Assembly: GCF_017643905.1 (NCBI RefSeq)
Contig: NZ_JAEPMO010000015.1
Span: 1-40,238 of the forward strand
Length of the DNA stretch: 40,238 bases
Source of the DNA: Marivita sp.
GTDB lineage: Bacteria > Pseudomonadota > Alphaproteobacteria > Rhodobacterales > Rhodobacteraceae
Reading direction: 5' to 3'
In this document: positions 16,056 through 23,354 of the stretch, in pieces
Position numbering within the stretch: the first letter of the stretch is position 1
Layout: the number at the start of each line of letters is the position of its first letter
Position numbers and translations under genes: made by a program
The notes under the pieces: generated by a model
Told to the model about the DNA's origin: nothing
What the model saw: only the letters and a program-made list of their open reading frames with translations
The model's database searches: none

Positions 16056-16076
16056 CCTTGACGTAAACGCGCCTGT

Positions 16077-16541
16077 TCACAGGGCTGCGAGCCGGTCCTT
16101 CACCATGCCGCCGACCGCACCGAAATCCATCTGCCCGGTGTATTTGGATTTGAGCGCACCCATAACGCGGCCCATGTCCCGGATCGACGATGCACCTGTT
16201 TCGGCCACCGCAGCATCCACGGCTGCAGTCACCTCATCATCCGAAAGCTTTCGCGGCAGAAACTCTTCGATCACGCCAATCTCGGACAATTCCCGCTCGG
16301 CCAGATCAAGCCGCCCGCCTTCTTCGTAGGTCTTGGCGGTATCCTTGCGCTGCTTGACCATTTTTCCAAGGATGCCAAGGACTTCGTCGTCCCCCACCCC
16401 GTCTTCGTTGCCCTCCCCGCGGGCTGCGATGTCGCGATCCTTGATCGCGGCATTGATCAGCCTGAGAGTCGAGAGCCGTGCACTGTCCTTGTCGCGCATC
16501 GCCTGTTTGACAGACGTGTTGAGCCGGGTGCGAAGGTCCAT
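16077..16541 (-). CDS. GatB/YqeY-domain protein
   Basis: A 154-aa helical protein of the YqeY family, related to the tail domain of the GatB subunit of tRNA amidotransferase. The N-terminal LRTRLNTSVKQAMRDKDSARLSTLRLINAAIKD (residues 3-35 region), the central LGKMVKQRKDTAKTYEEGGR and ELSEIGVIEEFLPRKLSDDE, and the C-terminal DMGRVMGALKSKYTGQMDFG with final VVKDRLA-type helix are the family signature. It probably binds tRNA, but no specific reaction has been shown. Start at 16541 is supported by TAGGAA 6-10 nt upstream. Divergent from carA and cytoplasmic. In many alphaproteobacteria this gene sits beside carA or the primase/sigma operon. Confidence 0.92.
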   Translation of the reverse strand: MDLRTRLNTSVKQAMRDKDSARLSTLRLINAAIKDRDIAARGEGNEDGVGDDEVLGILGKMVKQRKDTAKTYEEGGRLDLAERELSEIGVIEEFLPRKLSDDEVTAAVDAAVAETGASSIRDMGRVMGALKSKYTGQMDFGAVGGMVKDRLAAL

Positions 16542-16660
16542 GAGTTCCTATCCCAAGGTTGAACGAGCGCGCACATTAAGCGAGGACCCTTTCAGAAGCA
16601 AGCACCCAGCATTTACGCTAAGCCATTGATAAACAACACTATCACATTTTCCGACTTCCC

Positions 16661-16689
16661 TTGACCACAAGGCTGCACAGCCTTAGGTT
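16661..16689 (+). promoter_or_regulatory. Candidate carA promoter
   Basis: TTGACC (16661-16666) and TAGGTT (16684-16689) are separated by 17 nt, with the carA ATG 31 nt further on. The same TAGGTT -10 occurs before the HAD gene at 20499. Confidence 0.55.
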
Positions 16690-16720
16690 CCGCGAGATTT
16701 TACCCCTGCGGAGTCGCGCC

Positions 16721-17890
16721 ATGTCCCAGCTTTCCAACGACACACCGACCGCCTGCCTCGCTCTTGCGGATGGCACGATTTTCTACGGTCAGGGCTTTGG
16801 GGCAACCGGCACATCGGTCGCGGAACTTTGCTTCAACACCGCGATGACCGGCTATCAAGAGATCATGACCGACCCGTCCTACGCGGGCCAGATCGTGACC
16901 TTCACCTTTCCCCATATAGGCAACGTGGGTGTGAACCCGGACGATGACGAAACCGGCGATCCGGTGGCCGAGGGTATGGTGGTCAAGTGGATGCCGACGC
17001 AAAGTTCGAACTGGCGGGCCGTGCAGGAACTCAGCGACTGGCTGACCGCTCGGGGACGCATTGCCATCGGTGGCATCGACACCCGCCGCCTGACCCGTGC
17101 GATCCGGCAGCTTGGCGCGCCGCATGTGGCACTTGAACACAATCCGGAAGGCAAATTCGACATTGGCGCGCTGGTGGAACAGGCCCGTGCTTTCCCCGGT
17201 CTCGAAGGACTGGATCTGGCCAAAGACGTCACCTGTGCGCAATCCTATCGCTGGGACGAAATGCGGTGGTCCTGGCCGGATGGTTTTGCGCGGCAGACCG
17301 ATCCCAAGCACAAGGTGGTGGCCATCGACTATGGTGCGAAGCGCAACATCCTGCGCTGCCTCGCCAGTGCGGGCTGTGATGTGACGGTGCTGCCCGCATC
17401 CGCCACTGCGGAAGAGGTGCTGGCGCACAATCCCGACGGGGTATTCCTGTCCAACGGCCCCGGCGATCCGGCGGCGACGGGCAAATATGCTGTTCCGATG
17501 ATCCAGACGATCCTGAACGAGACTGACCTCCCGATGTTCGGCATCTGCCTTGGCCACCAGATGCTGGCGCTGGCGCTGGGAGCGAAGACGGTCAAGATGA
17601 ACCACGGCCACCACGGCGCAAACCATCCCGTCAAGGATACCGAGACCGGCAAGGTCGAGATCACGTCGATGAACCATGGGTTTGCTGTGGACAGCCAGAC
17701 GCTTCCCAAGGGCGTGCTGGAAACCCATGTGTCGCTGTTCGACGGATCGAACTGCGGTATCCGCATGGCGGACCGCCCGGTGTTCTCGGTGCAGCAGCAC
17801 CCCGAGGCCAGCCCGGGCCCGCAGGATAGTTTTTACCTGTTCGAACGCTTTGCCGACTCGATGACCGCGCGGAAAACCGTTTCTGCCTGA
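16721..17890 (+). CDS. carA: Carbamoyl-phosphate synthase small subunit (glutaminase)
   Basis: Hydrolyses glutamine and channels ammonia to CarB for carbamoyl phosphate, the precursor of arginine and pyrimidines. The 389-aa protein has the N-terminal CPSase_sm_chain domain (ALADGTIFYGQGFGATG, then CFNTAMTGYQEIMTDPSYAGQI, residues 15-60) and a C-terminal class I glutamine amidotransferase domain with catalytic C276 in FGICLGHQMLALALG, and H360 and E362 in QHPEASPGP. The ATG at 16721 gives the normal length; the open frame before it overlaps the promoter. carB is not in the window, as often happens in this lineage. A monocistronic layout is likely. Confidence 0.97.
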   Translation: MSQLSNDTPTACLALADGTIFYGQGFGATGTSVAELCFNTAMTGYQEIMTDPSYAGQIVTFTFPHIGNVGVNPDDDETGDPVAEGMVVKWMPTQSSNWRAVQELSDWLTARGRIAIGGIDTRRLTRAIRQLGAPHVALEHNPEGKFDIGALVEQARAFPGLEGLDLAKDVTCAQSYRWDEMRWSWPDGFARQTDPKHKVVAIDYGAKRNILRCLASAGCDVTVLPASATAEEVLAHNPDGVFLSNGPGDPAATGKYAVPMIQTILNETDLPMFGICLGHQMLALALGAKTVKMNHGHHGANHPVKDTETGKVEITSMNHGFAVDSQTLPKGVLETHVSLFDGSNCGIRMADRPVFSVQQHPEASPGPQDSFYLFERFADSMTARKTVSA

Positions 17891-17932
17891 ACGGGCATTA
17901 ACTGCCGCTTAACCGTTTGAGGCTTAACTGAT

Positions 17933-17950
17933 CCCCGGATTGGTCCGGGG
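17933..17950 (+). repeat. Hairpin in the leader of the membrane glycosyltransferase
   Basis: CCCCGG (17933-17938) pairs with CCGGGG (17945-17950) over 6 nt, ending 5 nt before the ATG at 17956 and covering the position where a ribosome site would lie. It could terminate carA weakly or limit translation of the next gene. Confidence 0.4.
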
Positions 17951-17955
17951 GACAT

Positions 17956-19758
17956 ATGTTCGGCAGTTCGGAAACACGCGGCACATCGCCTTTGGTGCTC
18001 GAACCGGGGCTTCGGCGCGACGGGCCGCTTTTTGAATCTCGACCACACGACGATGCCGCGCGCCTTGTGCACACCGCCCGGCAACTGGTCGCGCGGCAGC
18101 GGCGTCTGGACCCGGATACCTATCCACCGGACCCCGATCTGGACATGTTGCTCGCGCCCGAGATGTGTCTGGAGTACCGCATCCTGCCTTGGGGCAGGAT
18201 CGGGGACGCGATCCTTGTGGCAACCGTTCCGGGTCGCGACCGCACCCGTCTGCGCGATATCCTTGAACAGTCGCTTGGGCCGGTCCTGTTTGCCGAGGTG
18301 GCCGAGGAAGATCTGGTGCGCATCGTGACCGAGCGACACGGCGAATACCTCGCCGACCGGGCCGAACGGCTTGTACCGGACGACTATTCCTGCCGGGACA
18401 TCAACAAACTCACCCTGTCGCGCGGCATTGTGGCGTCGTTGTTTTTCGGGGTCAGCCTTGCGTTGATTTATGTGTTTCCCAATGCGTTCTTTGCAGGGAT
18501 CACCGCCGTTGCAGTGGTAAACCTGATTGCGACGGTGATGTTCAAGGTCGTCGTGCTGGTGGCCGGGTACAGAAAACCACCGGATCGCCCGGTTGATCTG
18601 CCGCTCTCTGAGAAGCCCGTGGTTAGTCTGATCGTGCCGCTGTTCCGCGAGGCGGCGATTGCGAATGAATTGGTGATGCGGCTGTCGCGGCTCAGCTATC
18701 CGAAGGCACTGCTCGATGTGGTGCTTGTGCTGGAAGAAAAGGACATTCAGACCCGCCAGATGATCGACGCGGTCTCTCTGCCCGGCTGGATGCGGGTGGT
18801 TCGGGTGCCTGATGGTGAACTCAAGACTAAACCTCGCGCCCTCAACTACGCCTTGGGGCACACGCGCGGTGACATCATCGGCGTGCTGGATGCAGAGGAT
18901 GCGCCTGCCACCGACCAGATCGAACGCGTCGTGGAGGCGTTTCACCATGCGCCGCCGAACGTTGCCTGCGTGCAGGGCATCCTCGATTTCTACAACACGC
19001 GATCCAACTGGCTGTCGCGCTGTTTCACAATCGAATATGCGGTCTGGTTCCGTATCGTTCTGGCAGGTGCTGCGCGTCTTGGTCTGCCAATCCCGCTTGG
19101 GGGCACAACCGTCTACCTGAAGCGTGCGGCGCTCAAGCATGTCGGCGGCTGGGACGCACATAACGTGACCGAGGATGCGGATCTGGGCATCCGGCTCTAC
19201 CGGTTCGGCTACCGAACGATCCTGATCCCGACCGTCACACGGGAGGAAGCGAACAACCGGATCGTGCCCTGGATCCGGCAACGATCCCGTTGGCTCAAGG
19301 GGTATATCGTCACCTACCTCGTCCACATGCGCCGTCCCTTCCGCCTGTTGAAACAGATCGGTGCGCGGAAATTTCTTGGATTTCAGATCTTCTTCCTGAC
19401 CACCATTGTGCAATTCACGCTGGCCCCGGCACTTTGGTCATTCTGGCTGGTTTGTTTCGGACTCGGGACGCCTTTGTTCGATGTGATCTCACCCGATATG
19501 GCGAAGGGCCTTCTGGCCCTTTTTCTTTTTGCCGAGCTGGTATCCCTGCTCACCGGATTCATTGCGGTCGGGCGCACGCAGCACAAAGGCTTGATGCAGT
19601 GGGTGCCGATGATGTTCTTCTACTTTCCGCTTGGCGTTTTCGCCGTTTACAAGGCGTGGTCGGAACTGGTGTTTAAGCCGTTCTATTGGGACAAGACCGA
19701 ACATGGCCGGTCCGAACCGGATGTCCCCGGCGGGGACATCCACGCCACGATCCGCTGA
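17956..19758 (+). CDS. Membrane glycosyltransferase (GT2) with N-terminal MshEN-like domain
   Basis: A 600-aa processive-type family 2 glycosyltransferase. Residues about 40-140 resemble the MshEN/GSPII_E N-terminal fold (LDMLLAPEMCLEYRILPWGR, then ILVATVPGRDR), which in some proteins binds cyclic di-GMP. Two membrane helices span about 155-203. The GT2 domain (about 220-450) has VVSLIVPLFREAA, DAED at 312-315, TEDADLG at 405-411 and QRSRWLKGY at 442-450, that is the D, D, D and QxxRW motifs of cellulose or hyaluronan synthase-type enzymes. Several C-terminal helices (about 475-580) would form the export channel. The product is probably an envelope or secreted polysaccharide; no other polysaccharide genes adjoin it. 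The gene ends zero bases from the convergent GntR gene. Confidence 0.88.
   Translation: MFGSSETRGTSPLVLEPGLRRDGPLFESRPHDDAARLVHTARQLVARQRRLDPDTYPPDPDLDMLLAPEMCLEYRILPWGRIGDAILVATVPGRDRTRLRDILEQSLGPVLFAEVAEEDLVRIVTERHGEYLADRAERLVPDDYSCRDINKLTLSRGIVASLFFGVSLALIYVFPNAFFAGITAVAVVNLIATVMFKVVVLVAGYRKPPDRPVDLPLSEKPVVSLIVPLFREAAIANELVMRLSRLSYPKALLDVVLVLEEKDIQTRQMIDAVSLPGWMRVVRVPDGELKTKPRALNYALGHTRGDIIGVLDAEDAPATDQIERVVEAFHHAPPNVACVQGILDFYNTRSNWLSRCFTIEYAVWFRIVLAGAARLGLPIPLGGTTVYLKRAALKHVGGWDAHNVTEDADLGIRLYRFGYRTILIPTVTREEANNRIVPWIRQRSRWLKGYIVTYLVHMRRPFRLLKQIGARKFLGFQIFFLTTIVQFTLAPALWSFWLVCFGLGTPLFDVISPDMAKGLLALFLFAELVSLLTGFIAVGRTQHKGLMQWVPMMFFYFPLGVFAVYKAWSELVFKPFYWDKTEHGRSEPDVPGGDIHATIR
19719..19741. 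terminator. Perfect 10-bp hairpin inside the 3' end of the glycosyltransferase gene
   Basis: GGATGTCCCC (19719-19728) and GGGGACATCC (19732-19741) are separated by three bases. It is coding sequence, but it sits at a tail-to-tail junction with no intergenic space, so it may stop transcription from both sides. No T-tract. Confidence 0.5.
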
Positions 19759-20409
19759 CTAGGCCTGATCCTTGGCCATTGAGTCGAGCTTCAAGCGGGT
19801 GACAAAGGCAACCGAAATGTGGTCTCGCAACGCCTTGTAGGCCGCATCCTCGTTACGCTGTTTGACCGCATCGACAATCGCCTGATGTTCGGCCAGCGCG
19901 ATTTCACCCCGGCCCTGCGCCGCCAGCGATGTGGTCGCCATCAGCGCCATGGACCGGTGCACCAGATCAAGCTGCTGAACAAGGAAGCGGTTGTGCGAGG
20001 CAAGATGGATCTGCTTGTGGAACCGGCGGTTCGCCCGTGCCAACGCGGACGGATCGTCCAGCAAGGCCCGGTCGTCATGCACCATATCCTGCAACACCTG
20101 CACCTCTTCATCGGTGGCATGTCGCGCGGCAAGGCGGGCAGCCAGTCCTTCCAGTTCGGTGCGGACCACATAAAGCTCGGCCATCTGGTTGTGGTCGAGC
20201 GACGCCACGATCAGAGACCGCCCGTCCCGCGTCAGCAGCGATTGCGTCTCAAGCCGTTGCAACGCTTCGCGGATCGGTGTCCGCGACATGCCGAACCGTT
20301 CAGCCAGATCACTTTCCACCAACCGGTCGCCTGGCCGGTAGATTCCCACATCAATCGCCTCGAGGATCGACGCATACGCGTCTTTCTGAGGAGGCTTCAC
20401 ATCTTTCAT
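19759..20409 (-). CDS. GntR-family regulator, FCD subfamily
   Basis: A 216-aa regulator distinct from the one at 4204. Residues 12-70 carry the winged helix-turn-helix with LVESDLAERFGMSRTPIREALQRLE. Residues 75-205 are the FCD domain; H131/H135, H175 and H197 are placed like the metal and ligand histidines of the family. Its stop codon abuts that of the glycosyltransferase. The start has a GGATAGGGAT-like site about 8 nt upstream. It is divergent from the HAD nucleotidase gene with 102 nt between them, so that gene could be a target, but no palindromic operator stands out in the gap. The effector is unknown. Confidence 0.9.
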   Translation of the reverse strand: MKDVKPPQKDAYASILEAIDVGIYRPGDRLVESDLAERFGMSRTPIREALQRLETQSLLTRDGRSLIVASLDHNQMAELYVVRTELEGLAARLAARHATDEEVQVLQDMVHDDRALLDDPSALARANRRFHKQIHLASHNRFLVQQLDLVHRSMALMATTSLAAQGRGEIALAEHQAIVDAVKQRNEDAAYKALRDHISVAFVTRLKLDSMAKDQA

Positions 20410-20475
20410 ACCGTGTGATCCCTATCCAGTTTCCTCACGATAGCGCTGGTTTATCAAAAGACGCAAGTTGAGCCA

Positions 20476-20504
20476 TTGCCGCGCCGACCCGCACCGCCTA
20501 GGTT
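20476..20504 (+). promoter_or_regulatory. Candidate promoter giving a leaderless HAD mRNA
   Basis: TTGCCG (20476-20481) and TAGGTT (20499-20504) are 17 nt apart, and the ATG at 20512 follows the -10 by 7 nt. Transcription should begin at the start codon itself. No ribosome site is visible. Confidence 0.5.
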
Positions 20505-20511
20505 GCCGGTC

Positions 20512-21156
20512 ATGGTCAAGTCAGCTTTCAAACATGTCCGCCATTGGGTGTTCGATCTCGACAACACTCTCTATTCGCCTGCGGTGCGCCTGTTCGACCA
20601 GATCGAAGTGCGCATGACGAAGTTTGTCATGAACTCGCTGGGCGTCGATCGGGACCGGGCGAACATGCTGCGGGTAGAGTATTGGAAAACCTATGGCACC
20701 ACACTGGCCGGGTTGATGCGCGAACATGATGTGGATCCGGCGCCATACCTGCACGAGGTGCATGACATCGACTTTTCGGTTTTGTCGGAAGACCCCTATC
20801 TGGCATCCCTGATCAAGGACCTGCCGGGCCGCAAGATTGTCTATACCAACGGATCGGAACCCTATGCCCGCAACGTGCTCAAGGCGCGCGGGCTCGACGG
20901 AATATTCGACGCGGTTTATGGCGTGGAACATGCCGATTACCATCCCAAGCCCGAGCGCAGCGCGTTCGAAAAAGTGTTTGGCCGCGACGGCACCGACACG
21001 CGGAGTGCTGCGATGTTTGAAGACGACCCCCGCAACTTGGCCGCCCCGCACGCGATGGGGATGCGCACGGTCCATGTAGCGCCGAACGCGGTTGCGGCGG
21101 ATCACATCCATCACCACACCTCGGACCTGACCGAGTTCCTTGCCCGGCTGACCTGA
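20512..21156 (+). CDS. HAD-superfamily pyrimidine 5'-nucleotidase
   Basis: A 214-aa haloacid dehalogenase-fold phosphatase of the pyrimidine 5'-nucleotidase (Sdt1/YjjG-like) branch, which dephosphorylates UMP, CMP or related monophosphates. Motif I, FDLDNTLY, holds the nucleophile D15 and general acid D17. Motif II is IVYTNGSEPYA, the conserved Lys is in YHPKPERSAFEKV, and motif IV is MFEDDPRNL. The cap between motifs I and II is helical (YWKTYGTTLAGLM). ATG 20512 fits the family N-terminus and the predicted leaderless promoter; the longer frame starting at 20476 lies within that promoter. Cytoplasmic, nucleotide salvage. Confidence 0.92.
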   Translation: MVKSAFKHVRHWVFDLDNTLYSPAVRLFDQIEVRMTKFVMNSLGVDRDRANMLRVEYWKTYGTTLAGLMREHDVDPAPYLHEVHDIDFSVLSEDPYLASLIKDLPGRKIVYTNGSEPYARNVLKARGLDGIFDAVYGVEHADYHPKPERSAFEKVFGRDGTDTRSAAMFEDDPRNLAAPHAMGMRTVHVAPNAVAADHIHHHTSDLTEFLARLT

Positions 21157-21243
21157 CGGTTCATTGCTGCGTTACGGCAATTTGGCAGTTTCCGCCCCGA
21201 TTTTGCTGCCTATCTCTCAAGCAGACAAAAACAGGGGTCTTAC

Positions 21244-21489
21244 ATGTCCATTTCCGAACCAGCCGTCGCCTACCGCCGCAATCCAATTTATTCCGTGCCG
21301 GTTTTCGGCTGGATCGCACGCGATCTGAAAGAAGGTGGGCCGGAAACGATCTACTACTTGCTGGTTGCGCTGCTGACCCTTCTGGTGCTGGCCGTGAAAA
21401 CATGGGGCGTTGTTGCGCTGACCATGACGGCTTTGGCCATGGTTCCCGTCATCATGGTTGTGCTGATCCTGATCACGGTCGGAAAATAG
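21244..21489 (+). CDS. Small conserved-looking membrane protein
   Basis: An 81-aa protein with a soluble N-terminal 35 residues (ending GWIARDLKEGGPETIYYLL) and two closely spaced hydrophobic segments at about 37-52 and 54-78, a helical hairpin in the inner membrane. I do not know its function. The high hydrophobicity, the position between the nucleotidase and the hydroxylase on the same strand, and AGGGGT 5-10 nt before the ATG support a real gene. A weak hairpin lies between it and the next gene. Confidence 0.68.
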   Translation: MSISEPAVAYRRNPIYSVPVFGWIARDLKEGGPETIYYLLVALLTLLVLAVKTWGVVALTMTALAMVPVIMVVLILITVGK

Positions 21490-21519
21490 CGCGCCCTGAC
21501 GCATCGCGCATTTCAACTA

Positions 21520-21537
21520 CCCTGCCTATAAGCAGGG
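21520..21537 (+). repeat. Small hairpin before the UbiH-type gene
   Basis: CCCTGC (21520-21525) and GCAGGG (21532-21537) enclose CTATAA. There is no T-tract; TATAAG in the loop region could equally be a -10 element for the gene at 21566. Confidence 0.3.
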
Positions 21538-21565
21538 TGTGTCACCCGAACCGAAAGGCCACGCC

Positions 21566-22759
21566 ATGACCTATGACATCGTCGTATCCGGGGGCGGGAT
21601 CGCCGGACTGGCCGCAGCGGCGGCGTTTGGGGCCGACGGGTATTCGGTGCTTTGCCTTGATCCGGCACCGCCCGTCACGGACCGCAATGCAGAAGGTGCG
21701 GACCTGCGCACCACAGCGTTCCTGCAGCCCGCACAGGCTTTTCTGGAGGAGATCGGACTTTGGCCGCGCCTTGCCGCGCATGCGATGCCGTTGCAGGTGA
21801 TGCGGATCGTCGATGCGGGTGGCGAAGAACCGAAAGCGCGGGTGACCAAGGAATTCAACGCGTCCGATATCTCTGATCAGCCGTTTGGATGGAACCTGCC
21901 GAACTGGTTGTTGCGGCGTGAATTCGTGGCGCATCTCGAAGGGCTCGAAACTGTCACTTTTCGCGCGGGCGTAGGGACGACGTCCCTCTTCACCCGCGAA
22001 GCCGAAGCCCGTGTCGGGCTGAGCGATGGCACCAAGGTCCGCTGCAAGCTGGTCATTGCCGCCGACGGGCGCAATTCACCGATGCGCAAGGCGGCAGGGA
22101 TCGACGTGCAGACCACGCGCTTTGGCCAGAAAGCGCTGGCCTTTGCCGTCACCCATCCGATCCCCCATGGCAATGTGTCGACCGAGATTCACCGAACGGG
22201 GGGACCATTCACCTTTGTCCCCCTGCCTGATCTTGATGGGCGGCCGTCGTCGGCGATTGTCTGGATGGAGGAAGGCCCAAAGGCGGAAACGCTGATGGCG
22301 CTTGAGCCTGAGGCGTTTGAAGACGCGATGACAACGCGGTCCTGTAGCCTGTTCGGGCCGCTGGAACTGGCGTCACGACGCACGATCTGGCCGATCATCA
22401 GCCAGCATGCGGATCGCCTGAGCGGCGAACGGATTGCACTTGTGGCTGAGGCGGCCCATGTGGTGCCCCCTATCGGCGCGCAGGGCCTCAACATGAGCCT
22501 CAAGGATTTGAGCGTCCTGCGCGATCTGGCCCGCCATTCAGATGACATCGGCAATCGCAAGATGCTGGATGCCTACCACCAGAAGCGGATTGCAGATATT
22601 CGGGCGCGCGTGGCCGGGATCACGTTGCTCAACCGGACCTCGATGCTCAGCGCGCAACCCCTTCGCGACATACGAGCCAAGGGATTGGACGCGCTTTACG
22701 CCCTGACACCGGTGCGCAAGACGCTGATGCAACTAGGGCTGGGCGCCAAAGGCGCTTAA
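21566..22759 (+). CDS. UbiH/UbiF/Coq6-family FAD-dependent monooxygenase
   Basis: A 397-aa flavoprotein hydroxylase, most likely acting on the ubiquinone ring. The FAD-binding start DIVVSGGGIAGLAAAAAFGADGY (residues 4-26 region) is a GxGxxG Rossmann motif. The mid-region has LVIAADGRNSPMRKAAGI, the DG motif of this family, and the third motif reads LVAEAAHVVPPIGAQGLNMSLKD, where the usual GDAAH is AEAAH. ATG 21566 is preceded by GAAAGG 8-13 nt upstream. The gene follows the small membrane protein and converges with msrB. Which ring position it hydroxylates (UbiH, UbiF, UbiL type) cannot be decided by eye. Membrane-associated in the family. Confidence 0.9.
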   Translation: MTYDIVVSGGGIAGLAAAAAFGADGYSVLCLDPAPPVTDRNAEGADLRTTAFLQPAQAFLEEIGLWPRLAAHAMPLQVMRIVDAGGEEPKARVTKEFNASDISDQPFGWNLPNWLLRREFVAHLEGLETVTFRAGVGTTSLFTREAEARVGLSDGTKVRCKLVIAADGRNSPMRKAAGIDVQTTRFGQKALAFAVTHPIPHGNVSTEIHRTGGPFTFVPLPDLDGRPSSAIVWMEEGPKAETLMALEPEAFEDAMTTRSCSLFGPLELASRRTIWPIISQHADRLSGERIALVAEAAHVVPPIGAQGLNMSLKDLSVLRDLARHSDDIGNRKMLDAYHQKRIADIRARVAGITLLNRTSMLSAQPLRDIRAKGLDALYALTPVRKTLMQLGLGAKGA

Positions 22760-22777
22760 CCCAGAATTCGGTTAAGC
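22754..22777. terminator. Hairpin containing both stop codons of a convergent pair
   Basis: GCTTAACC (22754-22761) pairs with GGTTAAGC (22770-22777) across an 8-nt loop. The left arm holds the UbiH-type TAA (22757-22759), the right arm the reverse complement of the msrB TAA (22772-22774). Confidence 0.55.
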
Positions 22778-23245
22778 GGCGCTGAACGTCAGGCTGACGC
22801 CGTTGATACAGTGCCGTTTGCCTGTCGGCTTCGGGCCATCATCGAAGATATGACCCAGATGGCTGCCACAACGTCGGCAATGGCATTCTGTTCGTGTGAT
22901 GAACAGCGACCTGTCAGGCTTGGTTTCGATGGCGTTCGCCTGTGCCTGCCAGAAGCTGGGCCACCCTGTGCCGCTGTCGAATTTGTGCTCGGATGAATAG
23001 AGTGCGAGGTCACATCCCTTGCAGTGGAACATGCCTGCGCGTTTCTCGTCATTGAGCGGCGAGGAGAACGCCCGTTCGGTGCCTTCTTCTCGCATCACGC
23101 GATATTCCAAAGAGGTCAGCATTGCTTTCCATTCGGCCTTGGATCGCGTGATTTCGAAAGTGCCTTCGGCTGCACCTGCGCCTTTGGTCAAGGCACCAAG
23201 GCCCAGAGCGGCAGCGGCGGTTTGCAGGAAATGTCGTCTCAACAT
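22772..23245 (-). CDS. msrB: Tat-exported methionine-R-sulfoxide reductase MsrB
   Basis: Repairs methionine R-sulfoxide in proteins. The 157-aa precursor starts with a twin-arginine-like signal, LRRHFLQTAAAALGLGALTK, with cleavage near AGA-A (residues 23-26), so this enzyme should act in the periplasm; cytoplasmic MsrB lacks such a signal. The SelR/MsrB domain shows zinc pairs C75/C78 (CKGC) and C123/C126 (CRRC), the SGTGWPSFW motif at 91-99, GSHLGHIFDDGP at 127-138 and the catalytic C146 in RHCINGVSLTF. ATG 23245 has a strong GGAGG site 6-10 nt upstream; the longer open frame is not needed. It lies downstream of the fasciclin gene with 109 nt between, in the same direction as the sigma/anti-sigma genes. 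Confidence 0.93.
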   Translation of the reverse strand: MLRRHFLQTAAAALGLGALTKGAGAAEGTFEITRSKAEWKAMLTSLEYRVMREEGTERAFSSPLNDEKRAGMFHCKGCDLALYSSEHKFDSGTGWPSFWQAQANAIETKPDRSLFITRTECHCRRCGSHLGHIFDDGPKPTGKRHCINGVSLTFSAA

Positions 23246-23354
23246 CGTGTCCTCCTTCACGTGATTGAACATGGTGCCCCGGCCCGCCAACACGCAAGAC
23301 CGGGGCACACACTTTTGCGCGATCTCAGAGACCCCGAGGATGGGGTTCAAAGGG

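Noticed and set aside
17833-19413. 526-codon open frame antisense to the membrane glycosyltransferase
   Set aside because: No family features; the opposite strand carries all GT2 motifs.
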